Notes: generated by a model not told the origin, from the letters alone. A stretch of 64,000 nt of DNA from CAYNJG01 sp965216885 (GCA_965216885.1 OZ244209.1:2170001-2234000); one strand, 5' to 3'; shown: positions 52,783 to 63,120, counted from the first letter of the stretch. Program-made: numbers and translations.

Positions 52783-53802
52783 ATGGGACGCAAGACAGAC
52801 GCTGAGACATCCAGTGAGATCGAACGCCGCCAGCTTTTGGCCTACGCCGCCTTTGGAACGGCCGCTCTTGCCGGTGCTGCACAAGCCGGCGCCGCACAAC
52901 CGAAACCTGCCGTGTTGAATGCTCCCAAGTCGCGACGCTACAGCATGAAGAAGTCGATCAATCTGTGGGCGTTTCCCTACCCGGACAAAATGTCACTCAA
53001 ACAGTGTCTGCAACTGGCGAAGGACGCTGGCTTTGATGGAATCGAACTCAACTATGACCTTGAAAGTGACCTCTCGCCGAAATCCGGTACGAAAGAGTTT
53101 GTGGCCATTCGGCAAATGGCTGACGAAATCGGTATCGAAATCAGCGGCGTCTGTTCGTTCCTGTTCTGGCCCTATCCGCTTACCAGTAACGACCCGGCCG
53201 AGCGTGCTCGTGGCATGGAATTGGCAGGAAAGATGACTCAGGCGGCCCACGACCTGGGCACTGAAAACCTGTTGGTCGTTCCCGGAGCCGTCCACATGCC
53301 GTGGCGAGAGGACCACGACCCAACGCCGAATGACGTCTGCCTTCGCCGAGCCAAAGAGTCCATCGGCAAACTCCTACCCAAGGCCGAACGGCTCAACATT
53401 TCCCTGAATATGGAAAACATCTTCTTCAACGGGTTCCTGCTGTCGCCGTTTGAGATGGCGGATTTCGTGGACGGCTTCTCCAGCGAACACGTCAAGGTTC
53501 ACTTTGACACCGGCAATATCATGGAATACCAGTTCCCCGAACACTGGATCCCCATTCTCGGCGATCGCATCAAGAACGTGCATCTGAAAGAGTTCACCAA
53601 GAAGGGTACGGACCATTCGCTGGAAGCTTTCCGGCCTCTCCTCGATGGCACCACGAATTGGCCTGCCGTGTTGGAAGCCTTCGACGACATCCGCTACGAC
53701 GGCTACCTCACGTTCGAGTACTTCCATCCCTACCAGCACTTCCCGGAAGCATTGATCTATCAGACGGCGGACTCGCTCGATCGCATGCTGGGTCTGAAAT
53801 AG
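52783..53802 (+). CDS. Sugar phosphate isomerase/epimerase-type TIM barrel
   Basis: A 339-residue xylose-isomerase-like TIM barrel (AP endonuclease 2 superfamily). An N-terminal stretch (ERRQLLAYAAFGTAALAGAA) resembles a Tat leader with weak twin-Arg. Barrel motifs follow: FDGIELNYD, SLNMENIFFNGFLLSPFEMADF with metal Glu, VKVHFDTGNIMEY with Asp, KNVHLKEFTKKG with His and YLTFEYFHPY with Glu. Family members isomerise or epimerise sugars or act as hydroxypyruvate isomerases. 66 bp after a sulfatase and 35 bp before a sialidase-like gene, so likely one transcript for a sugar released from a sulfated glycan. Confidence 0.83.
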   Translation: MGRKTDAETSSEIERRQLLAYAAFGTAALAGAAQAGAAQPKPAVLNAPKSRRYSMKKSINLWAFPYPDKMSLKQCLQLAKDAGFDGIELNYDLESDLSPKSGTKEFVAIRQMADEIGIEISGVCSFLFWPYPLTSNDPAERARGMELAGKMTQAAHDLGTENLLVVPGAVHMPWREDHDPTPNDVCLRRAKESIGKLLPKAERLNISLNMENIFFNGFLLSPFEMADFVDGFSSEHVKVHFDTGNIMEYQFPEHWIPILGDRIKNVHLKEFTKKGTDHSLEAFRPLLDGTTNWPAVLEAFDDIRYDGYLTFEYFHPYQHFPEALIYQTADSLDRMLGLK

Positions 53803-53837
53803 CCGCAACACGCCCCACCCCAACACCACCCGACATC

Positions 53838-55025
53838 ATGATTTCGCGATTCATCATTGCCCTTTGCCTGCTGTCGACACTCCCGGCGAACTCCGTCGCG
53901 GTTGGAATCGAAAGCGAAATAGTCCTGCGACGCAACAATCGTGGTGCGTTCGCCATTCCCAAGATGACCCGCACGCGCAGCGGCTCGTTGGTGATCGTGT
54001 ACCAGGATCGAAGCGGTGGTGATTGGGGAAAGCGAATTGAGGCCTTCGCGATTCGCAGCGACGACGCCGGACGCACCTGGTCGGCACCGATCGCCCTGAT
54101 GCCGGACAATTTCCCTCTGGCCGATCAATCGATACTGAAACCGACGGGTCTCGTTGCGAATCTGAAAAATGGCGACCTAATCACTTTCGTTTCTCGTTCA
54201 CCGTTGCGGAATGCCGACGGCAAAACGGTTCAGGAGCGTTGGTTTTACGCCAACATCCAGGAAACTCGACGACTCGGCCGAGCGTGGTTCCAGCTTACAA
54301 GCAAGGACGATGGTCGCACCTGGAGCGAGCCCAGGGACATTACTCTACAGCTTATCAAACGACCACACTGGCAAGAGTGGTCGCCCGTCCACACCGGACT
54401 ACAGCTTCAGCACGGCAAGCATGCCGGCCGACTCGTCGTACCCGTCCGCTGTTACTGTCCTGACAAGGACCCCAGTGTCCACAACCTAAAGTTCCAGACG
54501 AACTCGGTGATCTTCAGCGATGATGGCGGCGTCACGTGGACTCCGGGGGGACGCAGCCAACCTCGCTTCGGCGAATGTTCGATTGCGGAACGGACAGATG
54601 GCGGCATCTATATGAATCAGCGCGTCTCGCCAGGCCAGCCCGGATTTCGATGGCGGGCCGTCAGCCTCGACGGCGGGAACACGTTTCTCCCCACACGTAA
54701 CACGGGCCTGACCGATCAACGTTGCCATGCGGGAATCGCGACGCTGGACCTGGAGGGGCGACGGATCTTCCTGATGTCGTGCGTTCCCGGCAAACAAAGG
54801 AAAGGGCTGACCTTGTGCGTCAGCCACGACGAGGGTGAAACGTGGACGGTAAACCAAACCATCCATGCAGGGCACGCGGCCTATTCGGACCTGGTCGTAC
54901 TCCCGTCGGGAAAACTGGTTTGCGTCTTCGAAACCGGCGCGACGACCTCTCGGCGTGATTTGGCCGTCGCCCGTTTCGACTTCGTTCCTCCCAAGGCGGA
55001 TCCGCCCAACTCGGGACGACGTTGA
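53838..55025 (+). CDS. Secreted sialidase-like (BNR/Asp-box) protein
   Basis: A 395-residue exported six-bladed propeller with a signal peptide (about 1-22). At least five Asp boxes (S-x-D-x-G-x-T-W) are visible: SDDAGRTW, SKDDGRTW, SDDGGVTW, SLDGGNTF and SHDEGETW. GNGxxFAIPKMTRTRSG-type start with Arg and YQDRSG fits the first active-site Arg of sialidases. Secreted sialidase-like proteins of Planctomycetota may act on sialic or related acids or other sugars. The ATG at 53838 starts the leader. It is last of the + strand series. Confidence 0.85.
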   Translation: MISRFIIALCLLSTLPANSVAVGIESEIVLRRNNRGAFAIPKMTRTRSGSLVIVYQDRSGGDWGKRIEAFAIRSDDAGRTWSAPIALMPDNFPLADQSILKPTGLVANLKNGDLITFVSRSPLRNADGKTVQERWFYANIQETRRLGRAWFQLTSKDDGRTWSEPRDITLQLIKRPHWQEWSPVHTGLQLQHGKHAGRLVVPVRCYCPDKDPSVHNLKFQTNSVIFSDDGGVTWTPGGRSQPRFGECSIAERTDGGIYMNQRVSPGQPGFRWRAVSLDGGNTFLPTRNTGLTDQRCHAGIATLDLEGRRIFLMSCVPGKQRKGLTLCVSHDEGETWTVNQTIHAGHAAYSDLVVLPSGKLVCVFETGATTSRRDLAVARFDFVPPKADPPNSGRR

Positions 55026-55044
55026 GACGTCGATTACTACACGC

Positions 55045-56589
55045 CTAAGCCTGGCGACGCGGTGCCGCACGAACCACGGACAGCAGCAGCGAACTCGCAA
55101 TCACCGTCATCATCCATCCGGATGGTTCGGGTACCGAGGCTGCCTGAACGGTCGTCCCGAAATTCGCCGAAAGCGACAGGAAATCCGGGAAGCCGACAAC
55201 TCCATCGCCATCGAAGTCGCCACCGGTCCAGCCCGCAACTTCGCCGAAGTTCTCAGACAATTGCAGGAAGTCGTTGAATTCGACACTGCCATCCAGATCC
55301 GCGTCGCCTGGAACGAACGCGGACGTTCCCAATCCCGAGCCGGCCATTTCCAGCCATTGCTGCAGGTCGTGCGAGTTGACGATCGAATCACCATTCAAGT
55401 CATAGAGTTCGTTTCCGCTGGAGTCGACAAGGACGCCGTCCACGAGCGAGCCGACCGCGAGTAGCTCGTCCACGTCCACAGCATCGCAGGCTCCGTTTCC
55501 GTCGAAATCACAGGGATCGCTGAACGGGTTGGAGAACATGTCGGCCGTCAGGAACGATTCGTCCGTGAGCGTATTGAGGAACGCTTCCAGGTCGTCGAGG
55601 TCCGATTCGGAGAGGTTCATGCGAACTGGATTCCCACGATTCTCGAGCTGATCGGAAAGATCAGGGTTATCCTGGATGCCGCTATTGTAAAACTCGATGA
55701 CCTCCCGAAGCGTCGCGAAACGGCCATCATGCATGAAGCCGGCTCTCACCGCGACATTGCGTAACGACGGCGCTTTGAATTCCCCGTCGCCAGCTCCCTG
55801 ATCTGTGGTTACCGCATCGAGACCATTATTGAAGGTACCCCGAGCAATCTGGGCATTCGACTGATGACAGTTCGCACATTGATCCGAGAAGGTGTCGTGT
55901 CCTCGTTGAGCCGACGCACTGAGCAGGTCTTCATCCAAATTCGTCGTTCCATTGAATGCCGCGTCAAATTCGGAGTTGTACGACACCATGGACCGCACGA
56001 ATTGCGAGAGAGCAAGCGAGATGCGTTCGCTGGTTACTTCGGAATCGCCAAACGCATCTTCGAAGAGCTCGTCGTAGTAACTCGTGCGTTGCAACTTGGT
56101 GTTGAGTTCTTCCAGATTCGTACCCATCTCGACTTCGTCCTGAATGGGTTCCAGCGTCTGATGTTCCAGGGATGCGGAACGCTCGTCCCAGAACATCCGG
56201 CCATTGGCGTAAAACTTGGTATTCGTCAACGCCATTGAATGGCGCGCGGTTTCCTCACCCTCAAAACCAATACTGAACTGGTTCGGATCCGAGAAGCCGG
56301 TCTCTTGAACGTGGCACGATGCACAGGCAGTTGAATTATTGTGAGACAGGCGGTTGTCGTAGAACAAAACTCGCCCCAGCGTCGCTCCCGCATCCGTAAT
56401 CTGATTGTTTGCGGGAGTGTTGTCCTGACTGACCACCGACCTGCGTCCCGACGAAAAGTGTGACGGCAAATCCGTTACCGCATAGTCAAAGTAGCCAAAC
56501 ATGTCTGTCGGCAAGTCAGGCAGGCCACCTGCCGCGCTGAATGACGACCACAACAAAACACACAGTAGAGTCTTCGTTTTCATATCCAT
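55045..56589 (-). CDS. MauG/di-heme cytochrome c peroxidase-like with dockerin-like repeats and PEP-CTERM-like tail
   Basis: A 514-residue exported protein (leader about 1-19). The di-heme part (about 20-350) has CASCH in NNSTACASCHVQETGF and CANCH in QCANCHQSNAQ, with the family Trp/Met context. Then come EF-hand/dockerin-like calcium repeats: CDFDGNGACDAVDVDELL, LYDLNGDSIVNSHDLQQWLEM and DADLDGSVEFNDFLQLSENFG plus DFDGDGVVGFPDFLSLSANFG. It ends VPEPSGWMM, a hydrophobic helix and RAAPRRQA, a PEP-CTERM-like sorting tail. The enzyme would reduce peroxide or modify a protein outside the cell. Start ATG 56589 (56583 also possible). The di-heme module is certain, the anchoring is inferred. Confidence 0.83.
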   Translation of the reverse strand: MDMKTKTLLCVLLWSSFSAAGGLPDLPTDMFGYFDYAVTDLPSHFSSGRRSVVSQDNTPANNQITDAGATLGRVLFYDNRLSHNNSTACASCHVQETGFSDPNQFSIGFEGEETARHSMALTNTKFYANGRMFWDERSASLEHQTLEPIQDEVEMGTNLEELNTKLQRTSYYDELFEDAFGDSEVTSERISLALSQFVRSMVSYNSEFDAAFNGTTNLDEDLLSASAQRGHDTFSDQCANCHQSNAQIARGTFNNGLDAVTTDQGAGDGEFKAPSLRNVAVRAGFMHDGRFATLREVIEFYNSGIQDNPDLSDQLENRGNPVRMNLSESDLDDLEAFLNTLTDESFLTADMFSNPFSDPCDFDGNGACDAVDVDELLAVGSLVDGVLVDSSGNELYDLNGDSIVNSHDLQQWLEMAGSGLGTSAFVPGDADLDGSVEFNDFLQLSENFGEVAGWTGGDFDGDGVVGFPDFLSLSANFGTTVQAASVPEPSGWMMTVIASSLLLSVVRAAPRRQA

Positions 56590-56857
56590 TCGCACCCAAA
56601 AAGACACTCTCCCCTGTCTCCCTATACGCGTTTCGGTGTCCATCCTGGACAGCACGTTCGGAAAACAACCGCGCAATGCAAGCGATACACGGAAGTTGCC
56701 TCGTTCGAGCAAACGACGGGGACGCAAAGAAGAGTGGCTTTCACCTTAGCCCAATGTTCGCTTCTGGTCTCTCGCCAATTCGGGCCAGGTGCGAGAGGCT
56801 AACGCCGACGGGCACTCCTCAGAGTTTGTAGCAGCATCGACACTTTGGGGCAGGGGA

Positions 56858-59800
56858 CTACAGATCCTGCACAAACGCCAGCAGGTCGGCCATTTGACGG
56901 GGTGACAGCTTTTGCTCGAATCCGCCTGGCATGAGCGACTTTTTCGATCGCTGCACAAATTCAATCGCGCTGCGAAGCACGGTTCGAGACATTCCCGTCG
57001 CGTCACGTAAGGTGACCGAGTTCTCCGCCTCGCTGGTGATGATGCCGACGAGGGATTCCCCATTCTTGAGCACAACGGAGTAGCTGAAGAATTTTGGATC
57101 CACATTCACGTCCGGCGTCAGGATGGCGGTCAGCAATGCTTGCTTGCTGCGGTTGGTTAGCGATCGCAAATCGGGCCCCACGGGGATCTTGCCTCGATCG
57201 AGTGAATGGCAAACGCTGCAGTTCGCCCGAAACACCTGTTCGCCTTTGGGCGCGTTCCCGGCAAACGTCGAATTCAGGTAACGCTGCATCGTGGCGGACG
57301 ACGGGACGGTGCCTGGTGTCCCCAGCATCTCTTTGGCTCGACCGGACACGATCGTGTTTCGGGAACTCATTAGTCGTTGACGATGGGATGGCGTAAGCTC
57401 GTTTGTCGCGATTCGCCCGGCCGCCAACGCGTCGAGCAGCAACATGCTCGATTCGGATCGACTCAGTAATGCGTTGGCGACAATCGCCTGTTGCCGTGGG
57501 AGGTATTGCGACCAGCCCTCGACCAGGGCGGCCGCAGCACGTGGATGTGACATGCGAGTTAGCCGTTTCAGTGCAGCATCTCGAACTCGCATCGACGCGT
57601 CCGTGCTGGCCAGTTCGGCCAAGAGTTCAACGTCGGCCTGCTGGTCCTTCGGCAAACGTCCCAAAAGGCGAATGGCGGCGGTCCGCACCTCGGACGTTTC
57701 CAAAGAATCGCCGCACAGCTCGCGCGTAGACTGAATGAAATCGTTAAGCGGTTGGCGGACCTCCTCCAGCTGTTCGTATTTGTCCACCAGGGAATCTAAC
57801 GTCTCTGCACGATCCGACAATGAATCGAACCAACGGCTGATCACATTCATCCGAGCTACCGTTGGACGCCCGCGATGCGCCGCAAGCTGCGAATTCAGGA
57901 GGACGACCAATTCCGCGGGGCGCTCCTCGCCGATCAATAGCAGCAAATCGACAATTGGGGCTGCCATTCGCGTGATGGAATCTTTATCGCTCGAGCGTTC
58001 CACCAACGCGGCAAAGTGAGATGGAATCGAACTGGCGATGGCCGCGTTCATGTGTTCGTCATTGTCTGCTCGCCGGGCCATGCGATGCAGCGTCGCAGTC
58101 GCCGCGTCGCTCGACCAGAAGCCAAGGCTGTTGGCCAATTGCAGGCGAACCGTCGCATCGGAGTCCTCGACGAGTGACAAAACACCGCACGCTGCAGCCT
58201 GTTCGGCGGAAAGGGGCTCTGCCAAAAGCGCGGCCATGCGCCGGACGGCGGCGTGTTCGTCCCGAGTCGCGGTGCGAATCAACTCTTGGTCGACGCGTCC
58301 AAGCCCCGCCAGGACCGACAACGCCTGAAGGCGCGCCTCGGCGAGATCGCTACGCCGGAAAATTTCAGTCATGATTGCAACGGTCGCAGCATCCGGTTTC
58401 CGCATCAGCAGCTCGCGATGCGCCAGGTCACGCACGAGTCCATTGGGATGCTCCAGCAATTCCGCAAGCCGCTCCAATTCCGCGGACGCCACATTTGGAA
58501 CATGCCGCGGCGTCTCCTTCACCGGCACGATGCGGTAGATACGACCACGCTCGTCACCCGCTCGATAGCCGGCGCGAAGAGCGTCTTTGCCTCCCTGCGG
58601 CAGCCATTCGGGGTGTTCGATCATGTAGCGATACATGTCGACGATCCACAACGCACCGTCCGGCCCTGTCCGGCTCATGACAGGTCGAGTCCAACGATCG
58701 GTGGATGCGAAAAAGTCGATCGCACCATCATCCGCTCGATCACCTTGAAAACTTGTCCCATCCGATTTCAGCCGATGATGTTGAACAAGATTATGAAATG
58801 GCTCGCACGTGAAGGCGTGCACCTCCTCCCGAGGAAACAGGAGCTCGTCGCGGTAGACAGAGATCCCACACGCCGACGTGTAGTGGCCTGCATGGTCGAA
58901 GCCATGAAATCGCCGTTGCGGCGGCTTCGCGGAAAAGACCTCCGGCATTCGCGGGACACGCACCTGTCGACGTGGATCCGTCGCGGGCCCTATCGAGTTG
59001 CGACGCATGTAACGATCTTCAAGCACATAGTGCCAGAGCGGTTGGCTGTTCTGCACGCCAAACCAGTTGCCAAAGTCGTCACGGACCCGTCCGTACTGGG
59101 ACGGACCGGACAGCGGATCGACTTCGCCCGTATCGGGATGAAAACGAAAATCGCGACTTCCCAATCGAATGGATCGATTCAGCAGGAGGGAATCAATCGA
59201 GTTGCCCGCTTCGTACCCGGCATGATGGGCACCACTGGCGCAATGGATGAATCCATCCAGGCCCCAACGCAATCCGTTGACGCGGAGCTGTTGGTTTCCG
59301 GTGGCAAACCCAGAAAGGATCGTCGTGCGGCGGTCGGCTCGGCCGTCTCCGTCCGTGTCTTCGGCAAAGAATATCTCCGGAGCTGCCGTTACCAACACGC
59401 CGTCCCGCCAGGCCATCACGCCGTTGGGAAAGCCAACACCATCCAGAAATAGGGTTGATTGATCGTATCGTCCATCGCCGTCTGCATCCTCGAGCATACG
59501 AATTCGCCCACCAGGTCTTCCATCGCCATCCATGCCCATCGGATAGTCGGCCATCTCCGCGACCCATAGCTTCCCGTCCGGCCCCCAGTCAATCGCGACG
59601 GGGTCCATGACCATCGGTTCCGCTGCGACCAGTTCGACGCGGTATCCATCACGAACATGAATTCGCTGCATGGAATCCACTGCCGAAAGAGGCTGCGAAT
59701 TCAGTTGCGGCTCGGCGGAAACAACGCGGTTGCGGCTCGCTGTAAAAATGCCGGCGACTTCCTCGGCCGTCAACGCCCGGTCGTAGACGGCCACTTCGTC

Positions 59801-61864
59801 CAACTTCCCTTCCAGGTTCGCAACATCTGCCCGATCACCTCCAAGGTACAACGAGCTTGGACCGGCAACGTCATTCGACTTCCTGCGTTCCGACCGGGCA
59901 GATTCCGACTGTCGTTTACCGTCCAGGTAGACTTCCAGAAAGTCACCGTTGCGAACAAACACGCAGTGGTACCATCGCCCACGCTCCAACTGCGTTTCGC
60001 CGGTCACATCGCCAAACACCAGCCGGCCCGGTGCCTCACTATCCGTGCCCGACACATATAGCTCGTCACCTTCGCGAGAAACAAGCGTGGCTGTCCTTCC
60101 GCGGAAGTCGAACGACGTACCGATCGAAAACGAGAACTGAACGCTAAAACTCTCACCCAGCGCGAGGTTGTCAGCCACCAGCTTGCCGCCGGCCAGTTGA
60201 ACGGCATGCGTATCGTGCGTTGAGCCGAATCCATCACCGGCTCGACCCGGCACATGGTACGCCACTAGTCCACTGTATCGAATCGCGTGGCCATTCCCGG
60301 TCGCATCCCGGCCGGGCGTGTGTTCCATTTCCGCCATCCGCCAGTAGGCGAGGGGGGTGGTCCCCAAGACGTGTTTGCTGAAGGCCGTTTCTGGCTCCGT
60401 GTAGGATTTCCGCGGCGCCTCCGCCACGATTTCCAGCAACGAGAGAAGTGTATCGACGATCTGTGGCTCGGCTGCCACCTCCAACCCCGCGGTCGTTGCC
60501 GGCCAGGTGTTGTAGCCACCCAAAGCGTGTTGTTCCGGCGGCGGAATGTACCCGGTCGCGCCATTGGCCAGGCTGACGTTCATCGTCAGTTGCAACGGAC
60601 TTCGCCGCTTCAGCTTGAGGCCCGTCAGCCCATACACTTCATTTGGAATTCCGGTGATCCCAAGTTGTCCAACGAGGATTGCCTGCAGCACAACCTCGTC
60701 CGTCGGGTTCTCATGCAAGTGTTCGGCCTGAAGCGCGTACACCTCGGGGCGATCCTTTGGTGGTCGATCACCTCGCAACCGATTCAGTCGCCGAGCCCAC
60801 GCCAGACGCTCCTCATCGGGAACCCGACGATCGATCGTCAGCCGCTTTTCCGCCATGCGAACGGGAACATCACTTCGGTAATTGAGGTCTTCAATGGCCT
60901 TCATGGAGAGGTCGACCAACTCCGTGGTGAACTCCTCGATGTCATTAAACGGCTTTTCATTTCGCGGCTTGCTGTAGTCTCCCCACCACAGATCGCCGCT
61001 TGTACCCTGCGACATGATCGCCACAAAACCGGGCTCCGCGTTGGCCGGGCGATTACTTTCTGCCTTTCGCTCCTTGCCCTGCATCCGTGCGGCGAATTCC
61101 TTCACGTAGCGACCGCAGTAGTCCGCAGAAATCCCTCGGTGACCACCGAAGTAGTGCATCGACAGATTCGCCAACGCGGCGATCGGGCGTTCCTTCGCAT
61201 CGGAAATCATCAATAGACTCAGCCACGGATCGACGGGTCCCGACGGCCCGATAAAATCGGGATTTTGGTGCCCCGGATGCATGTTGGCATGGATCGTCAG
61301 CTCGCCAAACGGATCTCGCTGTAGCTTGTCGCTTCGTGTGATCCAGCGACGACACTTTGTGAAGTGCGAAGCATCGATACGCGTCCAGCCCGCCCGGGCA
61401 GGCTGCAATCGGGCATTCGCCTTTTCAATCGATTCGACAATTTTGCCTGGCAGGAATGCGCGATACGGTTCATCAGCGCCCGCCCCCAGACAGAACTCCA
61501 TGACACTCGGAGCCGAGTGAGTGTGCGTGGCGGAAATCATAATGCGATCGGCGGGAATCCCGGTCGCCTTGACCGCCAGTTGCTTTGCGGCATCGCACAA
61601 GTCCGTGGGGATCATGCAGCTATCCACCACGACGATCGCGACACGCTCGGTCCCGTCATCGAGCACGATGGAACGAGCGTAGAGAGGGTCCAGGATCTTA
61701 TCGTCGGTCGCCTGCAGAAAACCACCATTGCGAATGACGGGCAGTAGCCGAGGCGTCACGTCGACAGCCGCGGCGCCACATTGGAATCCTGCCGCGTTTG
61801 CCGTCACGCAGCACACGACTGAACAACAAACAATCGCCAGAACAATCGTCAACTTGCCGCGCAT
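56858..61864 (-). CDS. Giant fusion: ceramidase-like domain, LamG domain, PVC-type dehydrogenase propeller, HEAT repeats, heme-binding domain
   Basis: A 1668-residue exported protein with a signal peptide ending NAAG. Order: neutral/alkaline ceramidase-like N-terminal domain (about 25-470; VVVDSCMIPTDLC, ISATHTHSAPSVMEF, MHYFGGHRGISADYCG); a LamG-type concanavalin fold (about 490-720; GLVAYHVPGRAGDGF, WYHCVFVRNGDFLEVYLDG, LDEVAVYDRALTAEEVAG); a PVC-type membrane-bound dehydrogenase propeller (about 740-1130; EPMVMDPVAIDWGPDGKLWVAEM, LRWGLDGFIHCASG); HEAT-like helical repeats (about 1150-1500); and a C-terminal cytochrome domain with CSVCH (about 1547) and FSYSVVLKNGESLVGIITSE. The last three are a standard planctomycete trio; the ceramidase-like head is an unusual addition. 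Reaction unknown. Confidence 0.85.
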   Translation of the reverse strand: MRGKLTIVLAIVCCSVVCCVTANAAGFQCGAAAVDVTPRLLPVIRNGGFLQATDDKILDPLYARSIVLDDGTERVAIVVVDSCMIPTDLCDAAKQLAVKATGIPADRIMISATHTHSAPSVMEFCLGAGADEPYRAFLPGKIVESIEKANARLQPARAGWTRIDASHFTKCRRWITRSDKLQRDPFGELTIHANMHPGHQNPDFIGPSGPVDPWLSLLMISDAKERPIAALANLSMHYFGGHRGISADYCGRYVKEFAARMQGKERKAESNRPANAEPGFVAIMSQGTSGDLWWGDYSKPRNEKPFNDIEEFTTELVDLSMKAIEDLNYRSDVPVRMAEKRLTIDRRVPDEERLAWARRLNRLRGDRPPKDRPEVYALQAEHLHENPTDEVVLQAILVGQLGITGIPNEVYGLTGLKLKRRSPLQLTMNVSLANGATGYIPPPEQHALGGYNTWPATTAGLEVAAEPQIVDTLLSLLEIVAEAPRKSYTEPETAFSKHVLGTTPLAYWRMAEMEHTPGRDATGNGHAIRYSGLVAYHVPGRAGDGFGSTHDTHAVQLAGGKLVADNLALGESFSVQFSFSIGTSFDFRGRTATLVSREGDELYVSGTDSEAPGRLVFGDVTGETQLERGRWYHCVFVRNGDFLEVYLDGKRQSESARSERRKSNDVAGPSSLYLGGDRADVANLEGKLDEVAVYDRALTAEEVAGIFTASRNRVVSAEPQLNSQPLSAVDSMQRIHVRDGYRVELVAAEPMVMDPVAIDWGPDGKLWVAEMADYPMGMDGDGRPGGRIRMLEDADGDGRYDQSTLFLDGVGFPNGVMAWRDGVLVTAAPEIFFAEDTDGDGRADRRTTILSGFATGNQQLRVNGLRWGLDGFIHCASGAHHAGYEAGNSIDSLLLNRSIRLGSRDFRFHPDTGEVDPLSGPSQYGRVRDDFGNWFGVQNSQPLWHYVLEDRYMRRNSIGPATDPRRQVRVPRMPEVFSAKPPQRRFHGFDHAGHYTSACGISVYRDELLFPREEVHAFTCEPFHNLVQHHRLKSDGTSFQGDRADDGAIDFFASTDRWTRPVMSRTGPDGALWIVDMYRYMIEHPEWLPQGGKDALRAGYRAGDERGRIYRIVPVKETPRHVPNVASAELERLAELLEHPNGLVRDLAHRELLMRKPDAATVAIMTEIFRRSDLAEARLQALSVLAGLGRVDQELIRTATRDEHAAVRRMAALLAEPLSAEQAAACGVLSLVEDSDATVRLQLANSLGFWSSDAATATLHRMARRADNDEHMNAAIASSIPSHFAALVERSSDKDSITRMAAPIVDLLLLIGEERPAELVVLLNSQLAAHRGRPTVARMNVISRWFDSLSDRAETLDSLVDKYEQLEEVRQPLNDFIQSTRELCGDSLETSEVRTAAIRLLGRLPKDQQADVELLAELASTDASMRVRDAALKRLTRMSHPRAAAALVEGWSQYLPRQQAIVANALLSRSESSMLLLDALAAGRIATNELTPSHRQRLMSSRNTIVSGRAKEMLGTPGTVPSSATMQRYLNSTFAGNAPKGEQVFRANCSVCHSLDRGKIPVGPDLRSLTNRSKQALLTAILTPDVNVDPKFFSYSVVLKNGESLVGIITSEAENSVTLRDATGMSRTVLRSAIEFVQRSKKSLMPGGFEQKLSPRQMADLLAFVQDL

Positions 61865-61902
61865 CTCATCACTCCTCGCAATCGTGGAATGTAGCCACCT
61901 CG

Positions 61903-63120
61903 CTATTCAGCAGGCTTCCCTGTCACTACCGCCTCGGCGAACGCTTTGCCGATCTGCGCCAGCACCTTGCCTGATCCGAGATAATGGTACTCCGCGTTGG
62001 ATTTGCCAGTTTCAAGAACCTTCAACTCATCGGACGTGAAGAGTTTGTTGGTGAACTCATCCAACGCCGCGGTGAGATCGGATTTGCTCAGCGACGCGTC
62101 CTTATTCAGTCGGCGGTTCTCCGCTCCCACCTTGCCCCAACGCTGCGACAACTCGCCTAGCTGTTGATCCCAGTAGTTTTCGGTGTGCACGGCAACCACG
62201 TTCCCCGAAAACTCGGGCATCGCGGCGGGTGCCGCCATCGCGTTTCGGAATCCGCTGTGGATGGGGGCATATCGTTTTTGCGAGTCTCCGTATTTCTCGA
62301 CCGGTCCGCCGGCTCCCATCACACCAATGACAAACGGCAACTCGGGCGACTGAAGGTCCTTGCGAATGTCTCGGATAAAGTGCGCGAGTACCTCGCTGTA
62401 CTTGTCATATCCACCAGGCTGATCACGATTTGGGTACACACCACGATCGACCATGTCGTTCCAGCCCTGGAACCAGACGAAACCCGCCAACTCGTAGCCC
62501 GCCTGCTGATCGTAGTCCGGATAGACCCGCTTGATATCCCCAAGCACTTGCCGGACGTGCGCCATCATCAGCCGGTAGTATCGGCCCGTCGCAGCAACCT
62601 TGTCTGCTTTGACGGAGGCAAGATCCTTACCCTGCTTTGCGATATTCTCGAGCTGCTGCTTGTTGAATTCGTAGGGCCCGGCACTCGGTGGACGAAAGTC
62701 CGTGTTGATCGATTTTCCACCCCACGCAGTTTTGATGATCAGGACGGGCTGATTCAATAGGGCCTGCGCGTAGATCCCAAACGTGTACTCCGGTCCCACT
62801 TTGGGTCCTCGGCCCGCCGCGCCGTAGTCCGCAGAAAGTTTCCCGTGTCTTTCCGTTTCGGTTCCGTCGTGACCAATCGACGAAATCCAGACGTTGTCGC
62901 AAGTACGAGGTTCGCCCGTCTCATCCAGAATCTTCGCAAGGATCGGCTCGGTCTTCGGATCCATCCCAAGATGTTCCAGTGTCCGCACCTGCGCGTGCCC
63001 CTGCATGTTGGACTGGCCCGCCAGTACGAACACCTTCAACGGGTCTGCGTGAACCACAGCAGGCGATATAAGCGTCGTCGCCCAAATTGTCGCAAGGCTC
63101 AAAGCCAATCGGTACATCAT
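61903..63120 (-). CDS. Secreted sialate-O-acetylesterase-like (SGNH, carbohydrate esterase) protein
   Basis: A 405-residue exported enzyme with a signal peptide ending HADPL. VFVLAGQSNMQGHAQV carries the Ser of the SGNH/DUF303 family (GQSNM), KTAWGGKSINTDFRPPSAGPY and WFQGWNDM are block II and III, and DVxxxH-like ending lies around VAVHTENYWDQ. Such enzymes remove O-acetyl groups from sugars such as sialic acid or xylan. AGGAG precedes the two adjacent ATGs (63120, 63117). It lies 38 bp before the giant fusion gene and 67 bp after the sialidase-like gene, all minus, so it probably shares their transcript. Confidence 0.87.
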   Translation of the reverse strand: MMYRLALSLATIWATTLISPAVVHADPLKVFVLAGQSNMQGHAQVRTLEHLGMDPKTEPILAKILDETGEPRTCDNVWISSIGHDGTETERHGKLSADYGAAGRGPKVGPEYTFGIYAQALLNQPVLIIKTAWGGKSINTDFRPPSAGPYEFNKQQLENIAKQGKDLASVKADKVAATGRYYRLMMAHVRQVLGDIKRVYPDYDQQAGYELAGFVWFQGWNDMVDRGVYPNRDQPGGYDKYSEVLAHFIRDIRKDLQSPELPFVIGVMGAGGPVEKYGDSQKRYAPIHSGFRNAMAAPAAMPEFSGNVVAVHTENYWDQQLGELSQRWGKVGAENRRLNKDASLSKSDLTAALDEFTNKLFTSDELKVLETGKSNAEYHYLGSGKVLAQIGKAFAEAVVTGKPAE

